DNA of 64,000 bases, from positions 124,001-188,000 of the forward strand of contig NZ_WODC01000002.1 of assembly GCF_009729555.1 (NCBI RefSeq). Reading direction: 5' to 3'. Source of the DNA: Pseudodesulfovibrio alkaliphilus. GTDB taxonomy: Bacteria; Desulfobacterota; Desulfovibrionia; Desulfovibrionales; Desulfovibrionaceae. Of the stretch, positions 25,819 through 36,142 are shown piece after piece. Both the position numbers and the translations under genes were made by a program. Below the pieces are notes generated by a model. That model ran no database searches. It was given only the letters and a program-made list of their open reading frames with translations, and was not told the origin of the DNA. Numbering within the stretch: position 1 is the stretch's first letter; each line of letters begins with the position of its first letter.

Positions 25819-28194
25819 ATGGCCGATCTCTGGCAGGTCACTCTTGTCAGTCCTCCCTATCACACGCTGACTTACGAGCGTCCGCCGCATTTTCCCCAGC
25901 TGGTTCCGGGGCTGCGCGTCATTGTCCCCTTGGGCCGGTCCCATCGCATGGGCGTGGTCGTCGGTCCTGCCGACAAGGAGGGCCAGGATCGGCCGGAAGG
26001 CATGGTTTTCAAAGCCATGATCTGGCCTCTGGAAACGTCCCCGCTGCTGGACTCGGCGTATCTTGATCTGGCCGCCAACCTTGCCACCCGGCAGATGGCC
26101 AGTCCTGGGCGCATTCTCGAAACCCTCCTGCCGCGGGGTCTGCGCACTGCTGCCGTCACCTTCCGCGTGGACCGGCATGTGGCGGATCGGCCTTTGCCGG
26201 GCTCGATTCGGCCCGCCGAGCTTGCCAGACTGACCGGGGCCGACAGGCAGGCGCTCATGGAGTTGTGGCTTGCCGGGCGGATGCGGGTGCGGATCAATGC
26301 CAAGCGCGAGGAGGAAGAGCGTTTCGTTTCCCTTGTCTCGGACCCGCCCTGGGCCGTTCGACCCAATGCCAAGCGGCAGATACGAATCCTCGAACACCTT
26401 TTGGACAATGGGCCGCAAAGCCTCTTTTCCTTGCGCCATGCTCTTGGCGAATGGGCCGTGGAAACCGCCGCGAAGATGGAAGGGGCGGGCTTGGTCTCGC
26501 TGGGCGAGTTGACCGCAGACCGTCTGGCCGAGGTGGACGCCGGGCCCGGTCCTTGCGTCGGGCGCGAACCTCCTGCATTTGTCCTCACCGACGAGCAGCG
26601 TACCGCCCTCGAGGCTCTGCGGGCGACCATGGACGGGGCGGGCGGGGCGCACCTTGTCCACGGCGTCACCGGCAGCGGCAAGACCATACTCTACCTCGAA
26701 CTGGTTCGCGCTTGTCTTGAGCGGGGTCGTTCGGCCATGCTCCTTGCGCCGGAGGTGGCCCTGGCTTACCGGGTACACAGGGTTGCGGCCGAGCATTTTC
26801 CTGGGCGGCGCATTCTCTTTTATCATGGCTATCAGAGCCCTCTGAAACGCGAGACCGCCTTTGTTGACGCCGCTCGGGAAGGGGAGCCTTTCGTGGTCGT
26901 GGGTACGCGCTCGGCCCTGTTCCTGCCTGTGTCCGATCTCGGGCTTGTGGTGCTTGACGAGGAGCACGACGAGTCGTTCAAGCAGGACGAACGGTTGGCC
27001 TATCATGCCAAGGAGGTGGCCTGGTTCCGCGCCGAGCGCGGAGGCGGTCTGTTGGTGCTCGGCTCGGCCACGCCGGACGTGAAGACCTTCCACGCCGCCC
27101 GCAGCGGGACCATCGCCATGTCCAGTCTGACCCGCCGGGTGGGGGAAAGCGTGTTGCCCGGCGTGGAGCTGGTGGACATCTCATCCCTGGCCGGCTCGGC
27201 CGCTCCCTTTGCCCCGGCCACCGAGGCGGCAATTCGCCAGACCGTGGAGCAGGGGCGTCAGGCCATCGTCATGCTCAACCGGCGGGGGTACGCGCCACTC
27301 ATGTACTGTCTCGACTGCGGTGAGACCGTGCGTTGCTCCGAGTGCGAGGTGGGCATGACCTATCACAAGGGCCGAGAGCGGCTTCTCTGCCACTACTGCG
27401 GCCAGTCCAGGTCCTATCCGCTGCTCTGCGCCCGTTGCGGGGGGGGCAATTTCGTTCCCATGGGCGAGGGCACCGAGCGGATCAAGGAGCATCTGGAAGA
27501 GTTGTTGCCCGAGGGGGCCAAGGTGCTGCGCCTGGACCGCGACGCCACCCGGCGTCAGGAGCGGCTGGAAGATATCCTGGGTGCCTTTGGGCGGGGAGAG
27601 GCGCAGGTGTTGGTCGGGACGCAGATGATTTCCAAGGGACACCACTTTCCTGATGTGACCCTGGTGGCTGTGGCCGACGGCGACCTGGGACTGAGTTTGC
27701 CTGACTACCGGGCCACGGAGCGGACTTTCCAGTTGCTGGTCCAGGTGGCTGGCCGCGCCGGACGCGGCCTTGAGCCGGGGCGGGTTCTGATTCAGACGCG
27801 CAACCCCGGCCATCCCATCTGGCGAGATGTACTCTCCGCTGATTACGCGGCCTTTTACGAGCGTGAAATCGGGCGGCGCAGACTCTTTGGCTACCCGCCC
27901 TTCACCCGGCTCGCACTGGTGCGTATCAGCCATCCGGCGGACTTTGCCGGGGCGGCCGCCCTTGATCTTTTGGGCCGGGTGCTGGCCGAAAGGGCCAGGG
28001 AGCTAGGCATCACCGCTCTGGGGCCGGCTCCGGCCCCGTTGGCCATGCTGCGCGGGCGCAGGCGGTTCAACTGTTTGTTCAAGGGCGACGACTGGGGCAG
28101 AATCCGCGTCCTGTTCGCACATCTTGTGCAGGCCAATCCCTGTCCGACCAAGGTGCGTCTCGGTTTGGACCTGGACCCTTTGACAACCCTGTGA
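25819..28194 (+). CDS. priA: Primosomal protein N' (replication restart helicase PriA)
   Basis: This PriA of about 791 residues restarts stalled replication forks. It has the N-terminal 3'-DNA-binding domain, helicase motif I GVTGSGKTILY, the DEEH box, and a zinc-binding region with Cys pairs (CLDCGETVRCSEC, CHYCGQ, CARCGG). Motif V/VI segments include GTQMISKGHHFPDV and QVAGRAGRG. ATG at 25819 is preferred over GTG at 25810 because it gives the conserved N-terminus. It follows the secreted protein gene directly. Confidence 0.95.
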   Translation: MADLWQVTLVSPPYHTLTYERPPHFPQLVPGLRVIVPLGRSHRMGVVVGPADKEGQDRPEGMVFKAMIWPLETSPLLDSAYLDLAANLATRQMASPGRILETLLPRGLRTAAVTFRVDRHVADRPLPGSIRPAELARLTGADRQALMELWLAGRMRVRINAKREEEERFVSLVSDPPWAVRPNAKRQIRILEHLLDNGPQSLFSLRHALGEWAVETAAKMEGAGLVSLGELTADRLAEVDAGPGPCVGREPPAFVLTDEQRTALEALRATMDGAGGAHLVHGVTGSGKTILYLELVRACLERGRSAMLLAPEVALAYRVHRVAAEHFPGRRILFYHGYQSPLKRETAFVDAAREGEPFVVVGTRSALFLPVSDLGLVVLDEEHDESFKQDERLAYHAKEVAWFRAERGGGLLVLGSATPDVKTFHAARSGTIAMSSLTRRVGESVLPGVELVDISSLAGSAAPFAPATEAAIRQTVEQGRQAIVMLNRRGYAPLMYCLDCGETVRCSECEVGMTYHKGRERLLCHYCGQSRSYPLLCARCGGGNFVPMGEGTERIKEHLEELLPEGAKVLRLDRDATRRQERLEDILGAFGRGEAQVLVGTQMISKGHHFPDVTLVAVADGDLGLSLPDYRATERTFQLLVQVAGRAGRGLEPGRVLIQTRNPGHPIWRDVLSADYAAFYEREIGRRRLFGYPPFTRLALVRISHPADFAGAAALDLLGRVLAERARELGITALGPAPAPLAMLRGRRRFNCLFKGDDWGRIRVLFAHLVQANPCPTKVRLGLDLDPLTTL

Positions 28195-28298
28195 CCCGCC
28201 TCGACAACCCGGGGGCTTTGCGGCTACAGTGCCTCGATTGCGGCGATATGCGTTGGTCCGCTCCCAGGGTTTTTTTTGGAGAAGAGGAAAATATCCGC

Positions 28299-28802
28299 AT
28301 GAAAATGCTGAAAGTCAGTCTGTTCATTCTGTGCCTTTTCCTGGCCTTGCCCGTCTCGGCCCAGGTTTCCAAGGTGGGGTTCGTCAATCCCCAGCGTATA
28401 ATCAACGAGTCGCGCATCGGCCGGATCGCCCAGGAGGACTTGGCCCGGTTGGGTCGGGAGAAGGATCGACGCGTGCGCGAATCCTTGGAGCGGGTCGAAG
28501 CCATCAAGGCCGAAATCGGGCAGGGAACCCTGACCGTGTCAGAGGAGCAGACCCGCGAGCGGGCGCTAAGGCTGGCCGCACGGGAATACGAGATCCTGGT
28601 GGAGGAAAGCAACGCGGACATTCAGACCGAGGAGCGGCAGCTCATCCAGTTCGTCATGCGCCGGGCGGATTCCATTCTTCGCCGTATCGCAGAGGAGGCC
28701 GGATTCACCATGATTCTCACCGATCCCGAGATCATCGGCTATGTGGCCAATTCCATGGACATCACCGACCGCGTCATCAAAGAACTCGACGCCATGATAT
28801 AG
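28299..28802 (+). CDS. OmpH/Skp-family periplasmic chaperone
   Basis: This 167-residue protein has a signal peptide (about 1-20, ending VSAQ) followed by VGFVNPQRIINESRIG, the start of OmpH/Skp proteins. A long charged coiled coil comes next (about 45-115). The C-terminal segment GFTMILTDPEIIGYV is also typical. Skp-like chaperones hold unfolded outer-membrane proteins, so this supports a Gram-negative envelope. GAGG is 11 bases before ATG 28299. Confidence 0.87.
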   Translation: MKMLKVSLFILCLFLALPVSAQVSKVGFVNPQRIINESRIGRIAQEDLARLGREKDRRVRESLERVEAIKAEIGQGTLTVSEEQTRERALRLAAREYEILVEESNADIQTEERQLIQFVMRRADSILRRIAEEAGFTMILTDPEIIGYVANSMDITDRVIKELDAMI

Positions 28803-28812
28803 GCGGTATCCG

Positions 28813-30174
28813 ATGCGAAAGACATCCGTAATCATTCTGGCGGCCCTGTGCTTGACACTTCTTGGCGCGATCACCGCCGCCGCCTTTGGCGAGATACGGT
28901 ATCCTGATCGGCCTCTGAACCTGCGCGCCGATCGTTCGGCCCAGGCCCGCTGGGTGGGCAGTCTGCATCCGGGCCAGAAGGTCCGGGTGGCCTTCATGAA
29001 GGATGGCTGGGTCGCGGTGTTCGAGCCGGGCGAAACCCGTGCCGACGAGTCCGCGGCCGTGGGGTTTTCCAATGCCAGGTACCTGCTGCCCAAAGCCACT
29101 CGGGTGGAGCCGGATACCTGGGGTGAGCTGGTCTATACTCCGCGCAAGCTCAACATCCGCGACTCTTCGTCCATCAGCGGCAAGGTCGTGGGTTCGTTGG
29201 AGGCCATGCAGCGCGTCAAGGTGGATTTTCCCGAAGGGGACTGGGTCATGGTCTTTCGGGAAAACGCCACCATTCGTTCGCAGATGAATGCCCTCGGCTA
29301 CAGTGCGGCCAAGTATTTCGAGCCGGTCACGACCCAGGTGTCCGATCCCCAGGCCGCAGCGCCCGCTGATGAAGCCGGGACAAGCGGTGTGGCTGAGGTC
29401 CGCGCAATGGCCGTCACCCCTCCCGCCGTGCAGCCTCCGCCCGTGGCTCAACCCGCTGTTGCGGCACCCGCTCCGACAGAGGATGTCGTGGCGGTCAAAG
29501 ACGCTTCCGGCGACTGGGGCAAGGTCGTCACCCTGCAACGCGACATAAGCCTCTGGCGCGAGCGGACTTCGGGTTCGACCGAGGTTCGCGCCCTGAAGGC
29601 GGGGGATAGGGTGCGCGTGGATTTCCTCAAGAGCGGCTGGTACGCTGTGTTTGAGGAGAACGAGGTGCTGCGTAGCGAAAACCGCGCCCTGGGCTATGCG
29701 TTGCGGGCTCTTGTGGACGGCGACGGCAGTGACGCCGCGGCCCCTCCGGCCGGTCCGGCTCCGGCACAGCCTCAACCTCCGGCCATTGCAGAGGGTGCGC
29801 CAAGACAGACCGTAACCATTGACCGGAGCCGGTTCTCCGGGGCCCGGCGGCCGGACCCGACACCCGACAAGAACGCCCACGGTTATCAGTACCGGCTGCT
29901 GGAGAAATCCGAAACCAAGAAATATGGTGTGACCTGGATATCTATCAAGGTGTTCCTGGGCACCACCAAGCTGCCCGACGCGAACCAGCTCAAGGACTTT
30001 TCCACTACCCTTTGGAACGAGCACAGGCGGGCCATGCGCAATCTTGTGGTCCATATCTATCTGCCGGGCATGGATATTGACGATCTTGCCTATGGGGTGG
30101 TCAGCTTCGACGACAAAGCCATGCTCGAACTCTGGGTCAGACAGGTAACCCTGTTCGGGACCAAGTTCCTCTAG
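28813..30174 (+). CDS. Secreted multi-SH3 (SH3b) repeat protein
   Basis: This 453-residue protein has a signal peptide and three SH3b-like units. They are recognisable from repeated LNLRADRSAQARWVGSL, LNIRDSSSISGKVVGSL and ISLWRERTSGSTEVRAL segments, each ending in a GW-type turn. Pro/Ala-rich linkers separate them (about 175-215 and 300-335). A C-terminal domain (about 350-453) with KYGVTWISIKVFLG is not recognised. SH3b domains often bind peptidoglycan or act in periplasmic sensing. It is cotranscribed with the OmpH-like gene 10 bp upstream. Confidence 0.8.
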   Translation: MRKTSVIILAALCLTLLGAITAAAFGEIRYPDRPLNLRADRSAQARWVGSLHPGQKVRVAFMKDGWVAVFEPGETRADESAAVGFSNARYLLPKATRVEPDTWGELVYTPRKLNIRDSSSISGKVVGSLEAMQRVKVDFPEGDWVMVFRENATIRSQMNALGYSAAKYFEPVTTQVSDPQAAAPADEAGTSGVAEVRAMAVTPPAVQPPPVAQPAVAAPAPTEDVVAVKDASGDWGKVVTLQRDISLWRERTSGSTEVRALKAGDRVRVDFLKSGWYAVFEENEVLRSENRALGYALRALVDGDGSDAAAPPAGPAPAQPQPPAIAEGAPRQTVTIDRSRFSGARRPDPTPDKNAHGYQYRLLEKSETKKYGVTWISIKVFLGTTKLPDANQLKDFSTTLWNEHRRAMRNLVVHIYLPGMDIDDLAYGVVSFDDKAMLELWVRQVTLFGTKFL

Positions 30175-30202
30175 GGTCTGTAACGGCCTGAAAGTTCTGC
30201 AA

Positions 30203-30242
30203 GCAAACAGGCGCGGCCCCGTTGAGGGCCGCGCCTGTTTGC
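30203..30242. terminator. Strong bidirectional terminator
   Basis: A perfect 17-bp stem (30203-30219 with 30226-30242) has a 6-nt loop. The stem contains AAAC/GTTT ends that provide T runs on both strands. It lies between convergent genes ending at 30174 and 30245. Confidence 0.9.
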
Positions 30243-30244
30243 TT

Positions 30245-30682
30245 CTAGACCATGTCGTTTTCGAAAAAAAGGGGAACAGCCTTTTTGAGGCCGCCGCGCT
30301 GTGTGGGCCGTCTGGCTGGAACCGCAGTCTTGGAGGGGACCATGAAGCGACTTTGGCAGTTTCTGCATTCCCAGTTGTTTTCGCGTCGCTGGAGGTTGAT
30401 CAGCAGCCCGTCGCGATCATAGCACACCTGGCAGTAGGGGCCTTTTTGCTCTCCTCCGTCAGTCAGCCAGTATTTCTGGCCGTCGAAGCGCACGTTGTCG
30501 GCCAGATCAAGGACAGCCGCCACTTCGTGGAGCTGGGCCTTGAGCGCCTCGTTTTCCTCGCACACGGCAAGGAATTCGTCTTGGAGGCTTTTCAGAATGG
30601 CTTCGGCCTCGCTGTGTTTGCCCTCGCGGCACAACAGCAGGGCACGCTTGAATCCCGTGGCCTGTAACAGAGTCGAAGACAT
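30245..30682 (-). CDS. Hypothetical protein with helical N-terminus and zinc ribbon
   Basis: This 145-residue protein has a TPR-like/coiled-coil N-terminus (LLLCREGKHSEAEAILKSL, then ENEALKAQL). A four-Cys zinc ribbon follows at about 85-115 (CQVCYDRDG ... WECRNCQSRF), preceded by YWLTDGGEQKGPYC. The tail is basic. A structural Zn site is likely; no biological role can be assigned. It is a single-gene unit. Confidence 0.75.
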   Translation of the reverse strand: MSSTLLQATGFKRALLLCREGKHSEAEAILKSLQDEFLAVCEENEALKAQLHEVAAVLDLADNVRFDGQKYWLTDGGEQKGPYCQVCYDRDGLLINLQRRENNWECRNCQSRFMVPSKTAVPARRPTQRGGLKKAVPLFFENDMV

Positions 30683-30927
30683 GGAGCGTTTCTCCTGTTT
30701 TGGAGTGGGTTACGCGATCCTTATCGGCATGATTTCAAGCTCACTTTAGGAATTTTTGGAACATCAATCCAACGGGATGGATGATCCGGTCCGGGCGGCC
30801 AGTTGTTGCTGGCAGGCGGGGGTGGTGCGCGATGGCGTTTAACATTCAAGTATGTATGAGTTTTTTCTCGGTGGCGTTGATTGATGGCACCGCCTTTACA
30901 TGGCGTCCTCTTTGGCATAGGGTCTTG

Positions 30928-31016
30928 GCAGCTAGGGGTGCCTCATGGAGGCTGAGATGGGCCGTTGGCCTGACCCTTTGAACCTGATGCGGGTAATCCT
31001 GCCGTAGGGAAGCTGC
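30928..31016 (+). promoter_or_regulatory. TPP riboswitch (THI element) aptamer
   Basis: The thi-box sequence is plain: AGGGGTGCC, GGCTGAGATGG, then CTGACCCTTTGAACCTGATG and GGGTAATCCTGCCGTAGGGA. P1 is formed by GCAGCT (30928-30933) with AGCTGC (31011-31016). It precedes thiSGHFEC by about 100 nt. Binding of thiamine pyrophosphate should lock P1 and permit the downstream terminator. Confidence 0.95.
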
Positions 31017-31078
31017 ATACGTCTGTATTTTTGTTTTGCAGTATGCGCTTGCCTCTTCATGGCAGGCGCGTTTTTTTT
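31015..31078 (+). terminator. TPP-controlled terminator with antiterminator
   Basis: The terminator stem is GCGCTTGCC (31045-31053) with GGCAGGCGC (31061-31069), with one G-T pair, followed by eight T (31071-31078). An alternative helix pairs GCATAC (31015-31020) with GTATGC (31041-31046). It overlaps both the 3' side of P1 and the 5' side of the terminator, so the two states exclude each other. Confidence 0.85.
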
Positions 31079-31121
31079 GGCTGTGCGGTCTTGAGAGGCC
31101 AACTGTGCAAGGGAGAAGGGC

Positions 31122-31322
31122 ATGATCGTGGTGGTAAACGGAACACGGCGGGAAATCGATCGGGGAGCCACGCTGCTCGGTCTGCTTGAAGGGCTTGGCA
31201 TCAACCCGGATACGGTGGTGGTGGAGCGCAATCAGGAGATAGTTCCCTCGGTCGCCTTTGCCGCGGTTGTCCTGAACGAGGGCGACCATCTCGAGGTGCT
31301 CCGTTTTGTTGGCGGCGGTTAG
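31122..31322 (+). CDS. thiS: Sulfur carrier protein ThiS
   Basis: This 66-residue ubiquitin-like protein ends in the functional Gly-Gly (FVGGG). The C-terminal glycine is adenylated by ThiF and then thiocarboxylated to donate sulfur for the thiazole ring. It is the first gene of the riboswitch-controlled operon. Confidence 0.95.
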   Translation: MIVVVNGTRREIDRGATLLGLLEGLGINPDTVVVERNQEIVPSVAFAAVVLNEGDHLEVLRFVGGG

Positions 31323-31335
31323 ACAGGAGAAGACG

Positions 31336-32118
31336 ATGACAGGCGACGGATTTGAAATAGGGGGCGTGGTCCTTGAGAGCCGGTTGTTCACCGGAACCGG
31401 AAAATACGCCGACGATGCGGTTATCCCCGAGGTCTGCGCGGCCTCGGGATCGCAGGTGGTCACCGTGGCCCTGCGCCGGGTGGATCTCGGTTCAGCCACC
31501 GGCAACGTCATGGACCATATCCCCAAGCACATGAAATTGCTGCCCAACACTTCCGGGGCCAGGACCGCCGACGAGGCGGTACGCATAGCCCGCTTGGCCA
31601 GGGCCATGGGCTGCGGCGACTGGATCAAGATCGAGGTCATCTCCGACAACCGTTATTTGTTGCCGGACGGCTACGCGACGTGCAAGGCCACGGAGATTCT
31701 CGCCGCCGAGGGATTTGTGGTTCTTCCCTACGTCAATGCCGACCTGTACGTGGCCCGTTCCCTGGCGGATGCCGGGGCCGCGGCCATCATGCCCCTTGGG
31801 GCGCCCATCGGCACCAATCGGGGGCTAAAGACCCGGGAGATGATCCGTATACTCATTGAGGAGATGGACTTGCCCGTCATTGTGGACGCAGGTATTGGCC
31901 GTCCCTCTGAAGCCTGCGAGGCCATGGAGATGGGCGCGGCCGCTTGCCTTGTGAACACGGCCATTGCCACGGCGGGCGATCCCGTGGTCATGGCCAGGGC
32001 CTTTGGCCGGGCGGTACGGGCCGGGCGGGAGGCGTATCTGGCCGGTCCGGGCGTTTCACGCGGTCTTGCTTCGGCCTCGTCGCCGCTGACCGGATTTCTG
32101 GGCGGGGAGGGAGCGTGA
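31336..32118 (+). CDS. thiG: Thiazole synthase ThiG
   Basis: This 260-residue TIM-barrel enzyme forms the thiazole phosphate. The Schiff-base lysine is in [10 protein letters not shown], and the phosphate-binding [14 protein letters not shown] and [11 protein letters not shown] motifs are present. The start at 31336 follows AGGAG. Its stop overlaps the thiH GTG start by 4 bp. Confidence 0.97.
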   Translation: MTGDGFEIGGVVLESRLFTGTGKYADDAVIPEVCAASGSQVVTVALRRVDLGSATGNVMDHIPKHMKLLPNTSGARTADEAVRIARLARAMGCGDWIKIEVISDNRYLLPDGYATCKATEILAAEGFVVLPYVNADLYVARSLADAGAAAIMPLGAPIGTNRGLKTREMIRILIEEMDLPVIVDAGIGRPSEACEAMEMGAAACLVNTAIATAGDPVVMARAFGRAVRAGREAYLAGPGVSRGLASASSPLTGFLGGEGA

Positions 32119-33275
32119 GTTTTTATCCTCAATGCGCAGAATACGGGGCCATGCCTTTGGACGCGATGAGCGCTGCCGTCACCGGGGGCGATGTCCGACG
32201 CGCCCTGGCCGGAGAGTGCCGCTCGCCCGGCGATCTGCTGGCTCTGCTCAGTCCGGCTGCGGCACTGTATCTGGAGGAGATGGCCGGGCGGGCCAGCCGG
32301 TTGACATTGCAGCATTTCGGCCGGACCATCCAGCTTTTCACTCCGCTCTATCTTTCCAACCACTGCGCCAACCACTGCGTCTATTGCGGGTTCAACGCCG
32401 CCAACGCCATTCCCCGCTCCCACCTCTCCCTGGAGCAGGTGGAGGCCGAGGCGCGGGCCATCGCGGCCACGGGCCTGCGTCAACTGCTTATCCTCACGGG
32501 AGAATCCAGGACCAAGGCATCGCCAGAGTACCTGGAAGCCTGTCTTGGCGTGTTGCGCCGTCATTTTCCCTCTGTGTTCATGGAGATATACGCCATGGAG
32601 CAGGACGAGTACGGGCGTATGATCCGGGCTGGGATCGACGGACTGACCCTGTTTCAGGAGACCTACGACGAATCCTTGTATGCCCGGCTCCATCCGCACG
32701 GACCAAAGCGCGACTATCGCTTCCGCCTGGATGCGCCCGAGCGGGCCTGCCGGGCCGGGATGCGCGTGGTCAACATCGGTGCGTTGCTCGGCCTTGGCGA
32801 TTGGCGCAAGGACGCCCTGCTCACCGGCTTGCACGCCGCCTATCTGCAGCGCAGGTATCCCCAGGCGGACATCGCCGTGTCCCTGCCGCGCATGCGGCCC
32901 CATGCGGGCGGATTCCAACCGGCAAGCATCGTTTCCGACGCCGATCTGGTGCAGATCATGCTCGCCTTACGCCTGTTCCTGCCTCGTCTGGGCATCACCA
33001 TCTCCACCCGCGAAACGGCCCGGCTGCGCGACAACCTGTTGCCTTTGGGCGTCACGCGCATGTCGGCCGGGGTGTCCACGGCCGTGGGCGGGCACTCGCA
33101 GGAGAGCGAGACGGAGGGCGGCGCAGTGGGCCAGTTCGAGATCAGCGACGATCGCAGCGTGGAGGAGATGTGCGCCATGCTTCGGGCCCACGGCTTCCAG
33201 CCTGTTTTCGCCGATTGGCACCCCCCGGTGAACGGGGCGGCCATTCCCGCCCCACGAGCCGGAGGTCTGGTGTGA
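32115..33275 (+). CDS. thiH: 2-iminoacetate synthase ThiH (radical SAM)
   Basis: This 386-residue radical-SAM enzyme cleaves tyrosine to give dehydroglycine for thiazole synthesis, with p-cresol as the by-product. The cluster motif is CANHCVYC (CxxxCxxC). The start is GTG at 32115, overlapping the thiG stop (GTGA), with GGAGG five bases upstream. Reliance on this oxygen-sensitive enzyme, instead of ThiO, fits an anaerobe. Confidence 0.96.
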   Translation: MSFYPQCAEYGAMPLDAMSAAVTGGDVRRALAGECRSPGDLLALLSPAAALYLEEMAGRASRLTLQHFGRTIQLFTPLYLSNHCANHCVYCGFNAANAIPRSHLSLEQVEAEARAIAATGLRQLLILTGESRTKASPEYLEACLGVLRRHFPSVFMEIYAMEQDEYGRMIRAGIDGLTLFQETYDESLYARLHPHGPKRDYRFRLDAPERACRAGMRVVNIGALLGLGDWRKDALLTGLHAAYLQRRYPQADIAVSLPRMRPHAGGFQPASIVSDADLVQIMLALRLFLPRLGITISTRETARLRDNLLPLGVTRMSAGVSTAVGGHSQESETEGGAVGQFEISDDRSVEEMCAMLRAHGFQPVFADWHPPVNGAAIPAPRAGGLV

Positions 33276-33901
33276 ACACCGTTGAGCGAGGCATTGCCGT
33301 CTATCTGGGCGAGGAACGGTTGCGCCATCTTCAGGGGGTGACCGTGGGCATCGCAGGGGCCGGGGGGCTGGGCAGCAATTGCGCCATGCTTCTTGTGCGC
33401 AGCGGGTTCAAACGCTTCGTGCTTGCTGATTTTGACCGGGTGGACGCCTCGAATCTCAACCGGCAGGCGTATGAGGCCGACCAGATCGGCCAGCTCAAGG
33501 TGACGGCTCTTTCTCAGAACATGCGTGCCGTGAACCCGGACCTTGGCCTTGATCTGTGCACCGAGCGCATCACTTCCGACAATGTGGCGGCGGTGTTCTC
33601 CGGTTGCGATGCCGTGGTCGAAGCCTTTGACGACCCCCTGTGCAAGCGGGCGCTGGTGGAGAGTCTGCTGCCCGTCGGCGTCCTGGTGGTGGCTGCCTCT
33701 GGCATCGGGGGCCATGGCAATGCGGATATGCTGGTCACTCGTCGGGTGCGGGACAACTTCATCCTCGTAGGCGACATGGAGACCGAATGCTCCATGGAGC
33801 ACCCCCCGCTCGGGCCTCGAGTGGCCCTGGCCGCTGCCAAGCAGGCCGATGCGGTGCTGGATTATTTTCTCAAGACATTCCAGGAACAAGGAGGAGCATG
33901 A
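33272..33901 (+). CDS. thiF: ThiS adenylyltransferase ThiF
   Basis: This 209-residue member of the E1/MoeB/ThiF family has the nucleotide loop GIAGAGGLGSNCAMLLVRSG and NLNRQAYEADQIG. It adenylates the ThiS C-terminus. The start is GTG at 33272 with GGAGG upstream and a 4-bp overlap with thiH. It is shorter than E. coli ThiF and resembles the anaerobe-type 'family 2' form. Confidence 0.92.
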   Translation: MNTVERGIAVYLGEERLRHLQGVTVGIAGAGGLGSNCAMLLVRSGFKRFVLADFDRVDASNLNRQAYEADQIGQLKVTALSQNMRAVNPDLGLDLCTERITSDNVAAVFSGCDAVVEAFDDPLCKRALVESLLPVGVLVVAASGIGGHGNADMLVTRRVRDNFILVGDMETECSMEHPPLGPRVALAAAKQADAVLDYFLKTFQEQGGA

Positions 33902-34563
33902 TGGGCGCACGAGAGATCACCCGCCAATCGGTTCTGGACACGGATATCTACTGCCTTACCGCCGAGAAGTTTTCTCGCGGCAGGAGCAACATTGAGGTGG
34001 TGCGGGCTATGCTCGAGTGCGGCATCCGGCTCGTCCAGTACCGCGAGAAGAACAAGAAAATGGGTGCCAAGTATGAGGAATGCCTAGAAATTCGTCGCAT
34101 GACCCGCGAGGCCGGGGCCGCCTTTATCGTCAATGACGATATCGATCTCGCCGTGCTGGTGGGGGCGGACGGCGTCCACATCGGCCAGGAGGATCTGCCT
34201 CTTGAGGCGGTGCGGCGTCTGGTGGGCGAGGGGATGGCAATAGGTCTGTCCACCCACTCGCCCGAGGAGGCTCAGGCCGCCGTGCGGCGCGGGGCGGACT
34301 ACATCGGCGTGGGGCCCATTTTCCGCACCTTTACCAAGGAAGATGTCTGCGACCCCGTGGGGTTTGACTATCTGGAGTATGTGGCCCGCGAAATAGATAT
34401 CCCCTTTGTGGCCATCGGCGGCATCAAGCGCCATAACGTGGCCGAGGTGGTGCGCCGGGGCGCACACTGTGTGGCCGTGGTCACGGAAGTCGTCCAGGCC
34501 GACGACATCGGCGAAGCAATCATCGGACTGCGCGAGGCCATGCAGTCCGGCAAGGAGAAATAA
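33901..34563 (+). CDS. thiE: Thiamine-phosphate synthase ThiE
   Basis: This 220-residue TIM-barrel enzyme joins HMP-PP with the thiazole phosphate. It contains [35 protein letters not shown] and [13 protein letters not shown]. Two ATGs (33898 and 33901) are possible; the second has better spacing to AAGGAGG. The stop overlaps the thiC start by one base (TAATG). Confidence 0.95.
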   Translation: MGAREITRQSVLDTDIYCLTAEKFSRGRSNIEVVRAMLECGIRLVQYREKNKKMGAKYEECLEIRRMTREAGAAFIVNDDIDLAVLVGADGVHIGQEDLPLEAVRRLVGEGMAIGLSTHSPEEAQAAVRRGADYIGVGPIFRTFTKEDVCDPVGFDYLEYVAREIDIPFVAIGGIKRHNVAEVVRRGAHCVAVVTEVVQADDIGEAIIGLREAMQSGKEK

Positions 34564-35867
34564 TGAAGTATACGACACAAATGGACGCCGCCCGCAAGGG
34601 CATCGTCACCCCCCAGATCAAGACCGTGGCCCGCAAGGAAAACATGCGTACGGAAGACCTGATGGAGCGCATGGCCCGCGGTGCGGTGATCATCCCTGCC
34701 AACCGCAACCACGTCAATCTCGATCCCGAGGGCGTGGGCGAGGGAATGCGTATCAAGATCAACGTCAACCTCGGCATCTCCAAGGATTGCAGCGCCATTG
34801 AGTCAGAGTTGGACAAGGTTCGTGCCGCGTTGGATCTCAAGGCCGAGGCCATCATGGACCTGAGTTGCTATGGCAAGACCCGGGAGTTTCGCCGCAGACT
34901 GGTGGAGATGTCGCCTGCCATGATCGGCACCGTACCCATCTACGACGCCGTGGGCTTCTACGACAAGAATCTTCAGGATATTACCGTGGATGAGTTCTTC
35001 GACGTTGTCGAGCGGCATGTGGAGGACGGTGTGGACTTCCTGACCATCCACTGCGGCTTGAACCGGCATACCGCGGAGAAGGTCAAACAGTCCAAGCGCT
35101 TGACCAACATCGTCTCGCGAGGCGGCTCGCTGCTCTTTACCTGGATGGAGATCAATCAGGCTGAAAACCCGTTTTACGAGCATTTTGATCGGCTGCTCGA
35201 CATCTGCGAGGAATACGATGTGACCTTGAGCCTGGGCGACGGCTGCCGCCCCGGCTGCCTGCACGACGCCACTGATGCCTGTCAGGTGGAGGAGCTGATC
35301 ACCCTGGGCGAGTTGACCAAGCGTGCCTGGGAGCGAAACGTCCAGGTGATGATCGAGGGACCGGGCCACATGGCCATGAACGAGATACCCGGCAACATGA
35401 TGATGGAAAAACGGCTGTGCCACGGCGCTCCCTTCTATGTCCTCGGCCCGCTGGTCACGGATGTGGCCCCTGGCTACGACCACATCACCGCGGCCATTGG
35501 CGGGGCCATTGCGGGCATGTCCGGCGCGGACTTCCTGTGCTACGTCACCCCGGCCGAGCACCTGCGCCTGCCCACCCTTGAGGATATGAAGGAGGGCATC
35601 ATCGCCACCCGCATCGCGGCCCACGCAGCCGATGTGGCCAAGGGGTACCCCGGCTCCCGCGCCTGGGACGACGCCATGAGCAAGGCCCGTGCCGCACTGG
35701 ACTGGCCCGGCATGTTCGATCTGGCCATGGACCCGGTCAGGCCCCGCCAGTATCGGGAATCCTCCAAGCCCGAACACGAGGACTCCTGCACCATGTGCGG
35801 CAAGATGTGCGCCGTGCGCAATATGAATCGCGTCCTGGATGGCAAGGATATTCAGCTGGACGACTGA
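34563..35867 (+). CDS. thiC: Phosphomethylpyrimidine synthase ThiC
   Basis: This 434-residue radical-SAM enzyme converts aminoimidazole ribotide to HMP phosphate. The C-terminal cluster motif is CTMCGKMC, typical of Thi[16 protein letters not shown] and [14 protein letters not shown] are also diagnostic. It is the short bacterial form lacking the N-terminal extension seen in E. coli. It is the last gene of the thi operon before a terminator. Confidence 0.97.
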   Translation: MKYTTQMDAARKGIVTPQIKTVARKENMRTEDLMERMARGAVIIPANRNHVNLDPEGVGEGMRIKINVNLGISKDCSAIESELDKVRAALDLKAEAIMDLSCYGKTREFRRRLVEMSPAMIGTVPIYDAVGFYDKNLQDITVDEFFDVVERHVEDGVDFLTIHCGLNRHTAEKVKQSKRLTNIVSRGGSLLFTWMEINQAENPFYEHFDRLLDICEEYDVTLSLGDGCRPGCLHDATDACQVEELITLGELTKRAWERNVQVMIEGPGHMAMNEIPGNMMMEKRLCHGAPFYVLGPLVTDVAPGYDHITAAIGGAIAGMSGADFLCYVTPAEHLRLPTLEDMKEGIIATRIAAHAADVAKGYPGSRAWDDAMSKARAALDWPGMFDLAMDPVRPRQYRESSKPEHEDSCTMCGKMCAVRNMNRVLDGKDIQLDD

Positions 35868-35891
35868 TGGAATCGCAACGGCTGTTTTGAG

Positions 35892-35922
35892 AAAAGGGGT
35901 GGCGGCAGTCGCCCCTTTTTTT
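35892..35922 (+). terminator. Terminator after thiC
   Basis: AAAAGGGG (35892-35899) pairs with CCCCTTTT (35912-35919), with a partly paired loop, and a run of seven T follows. Confidence 0.8.
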
Positions 35923-36142
35923 GTGCCATGGGCATGATCGGACATGCGCCGGACCATGGCCAAGTGTTCTTTCTCCTCGGGGGAGGAGACGCCTGAAGCA
36001 GCGGAGGGGCAGTTTGCTGGAGAAAGGGCATCTGCCGCTTGTTGGGATTCCGCGGGTGGGATATGGAAGTGGCGTGGAGCCGGATCGGCGAATGGGGTTT
36101 TTCCGCCAAACAACGGCATTATGCCCGGCTCCGGGGAGGCGT

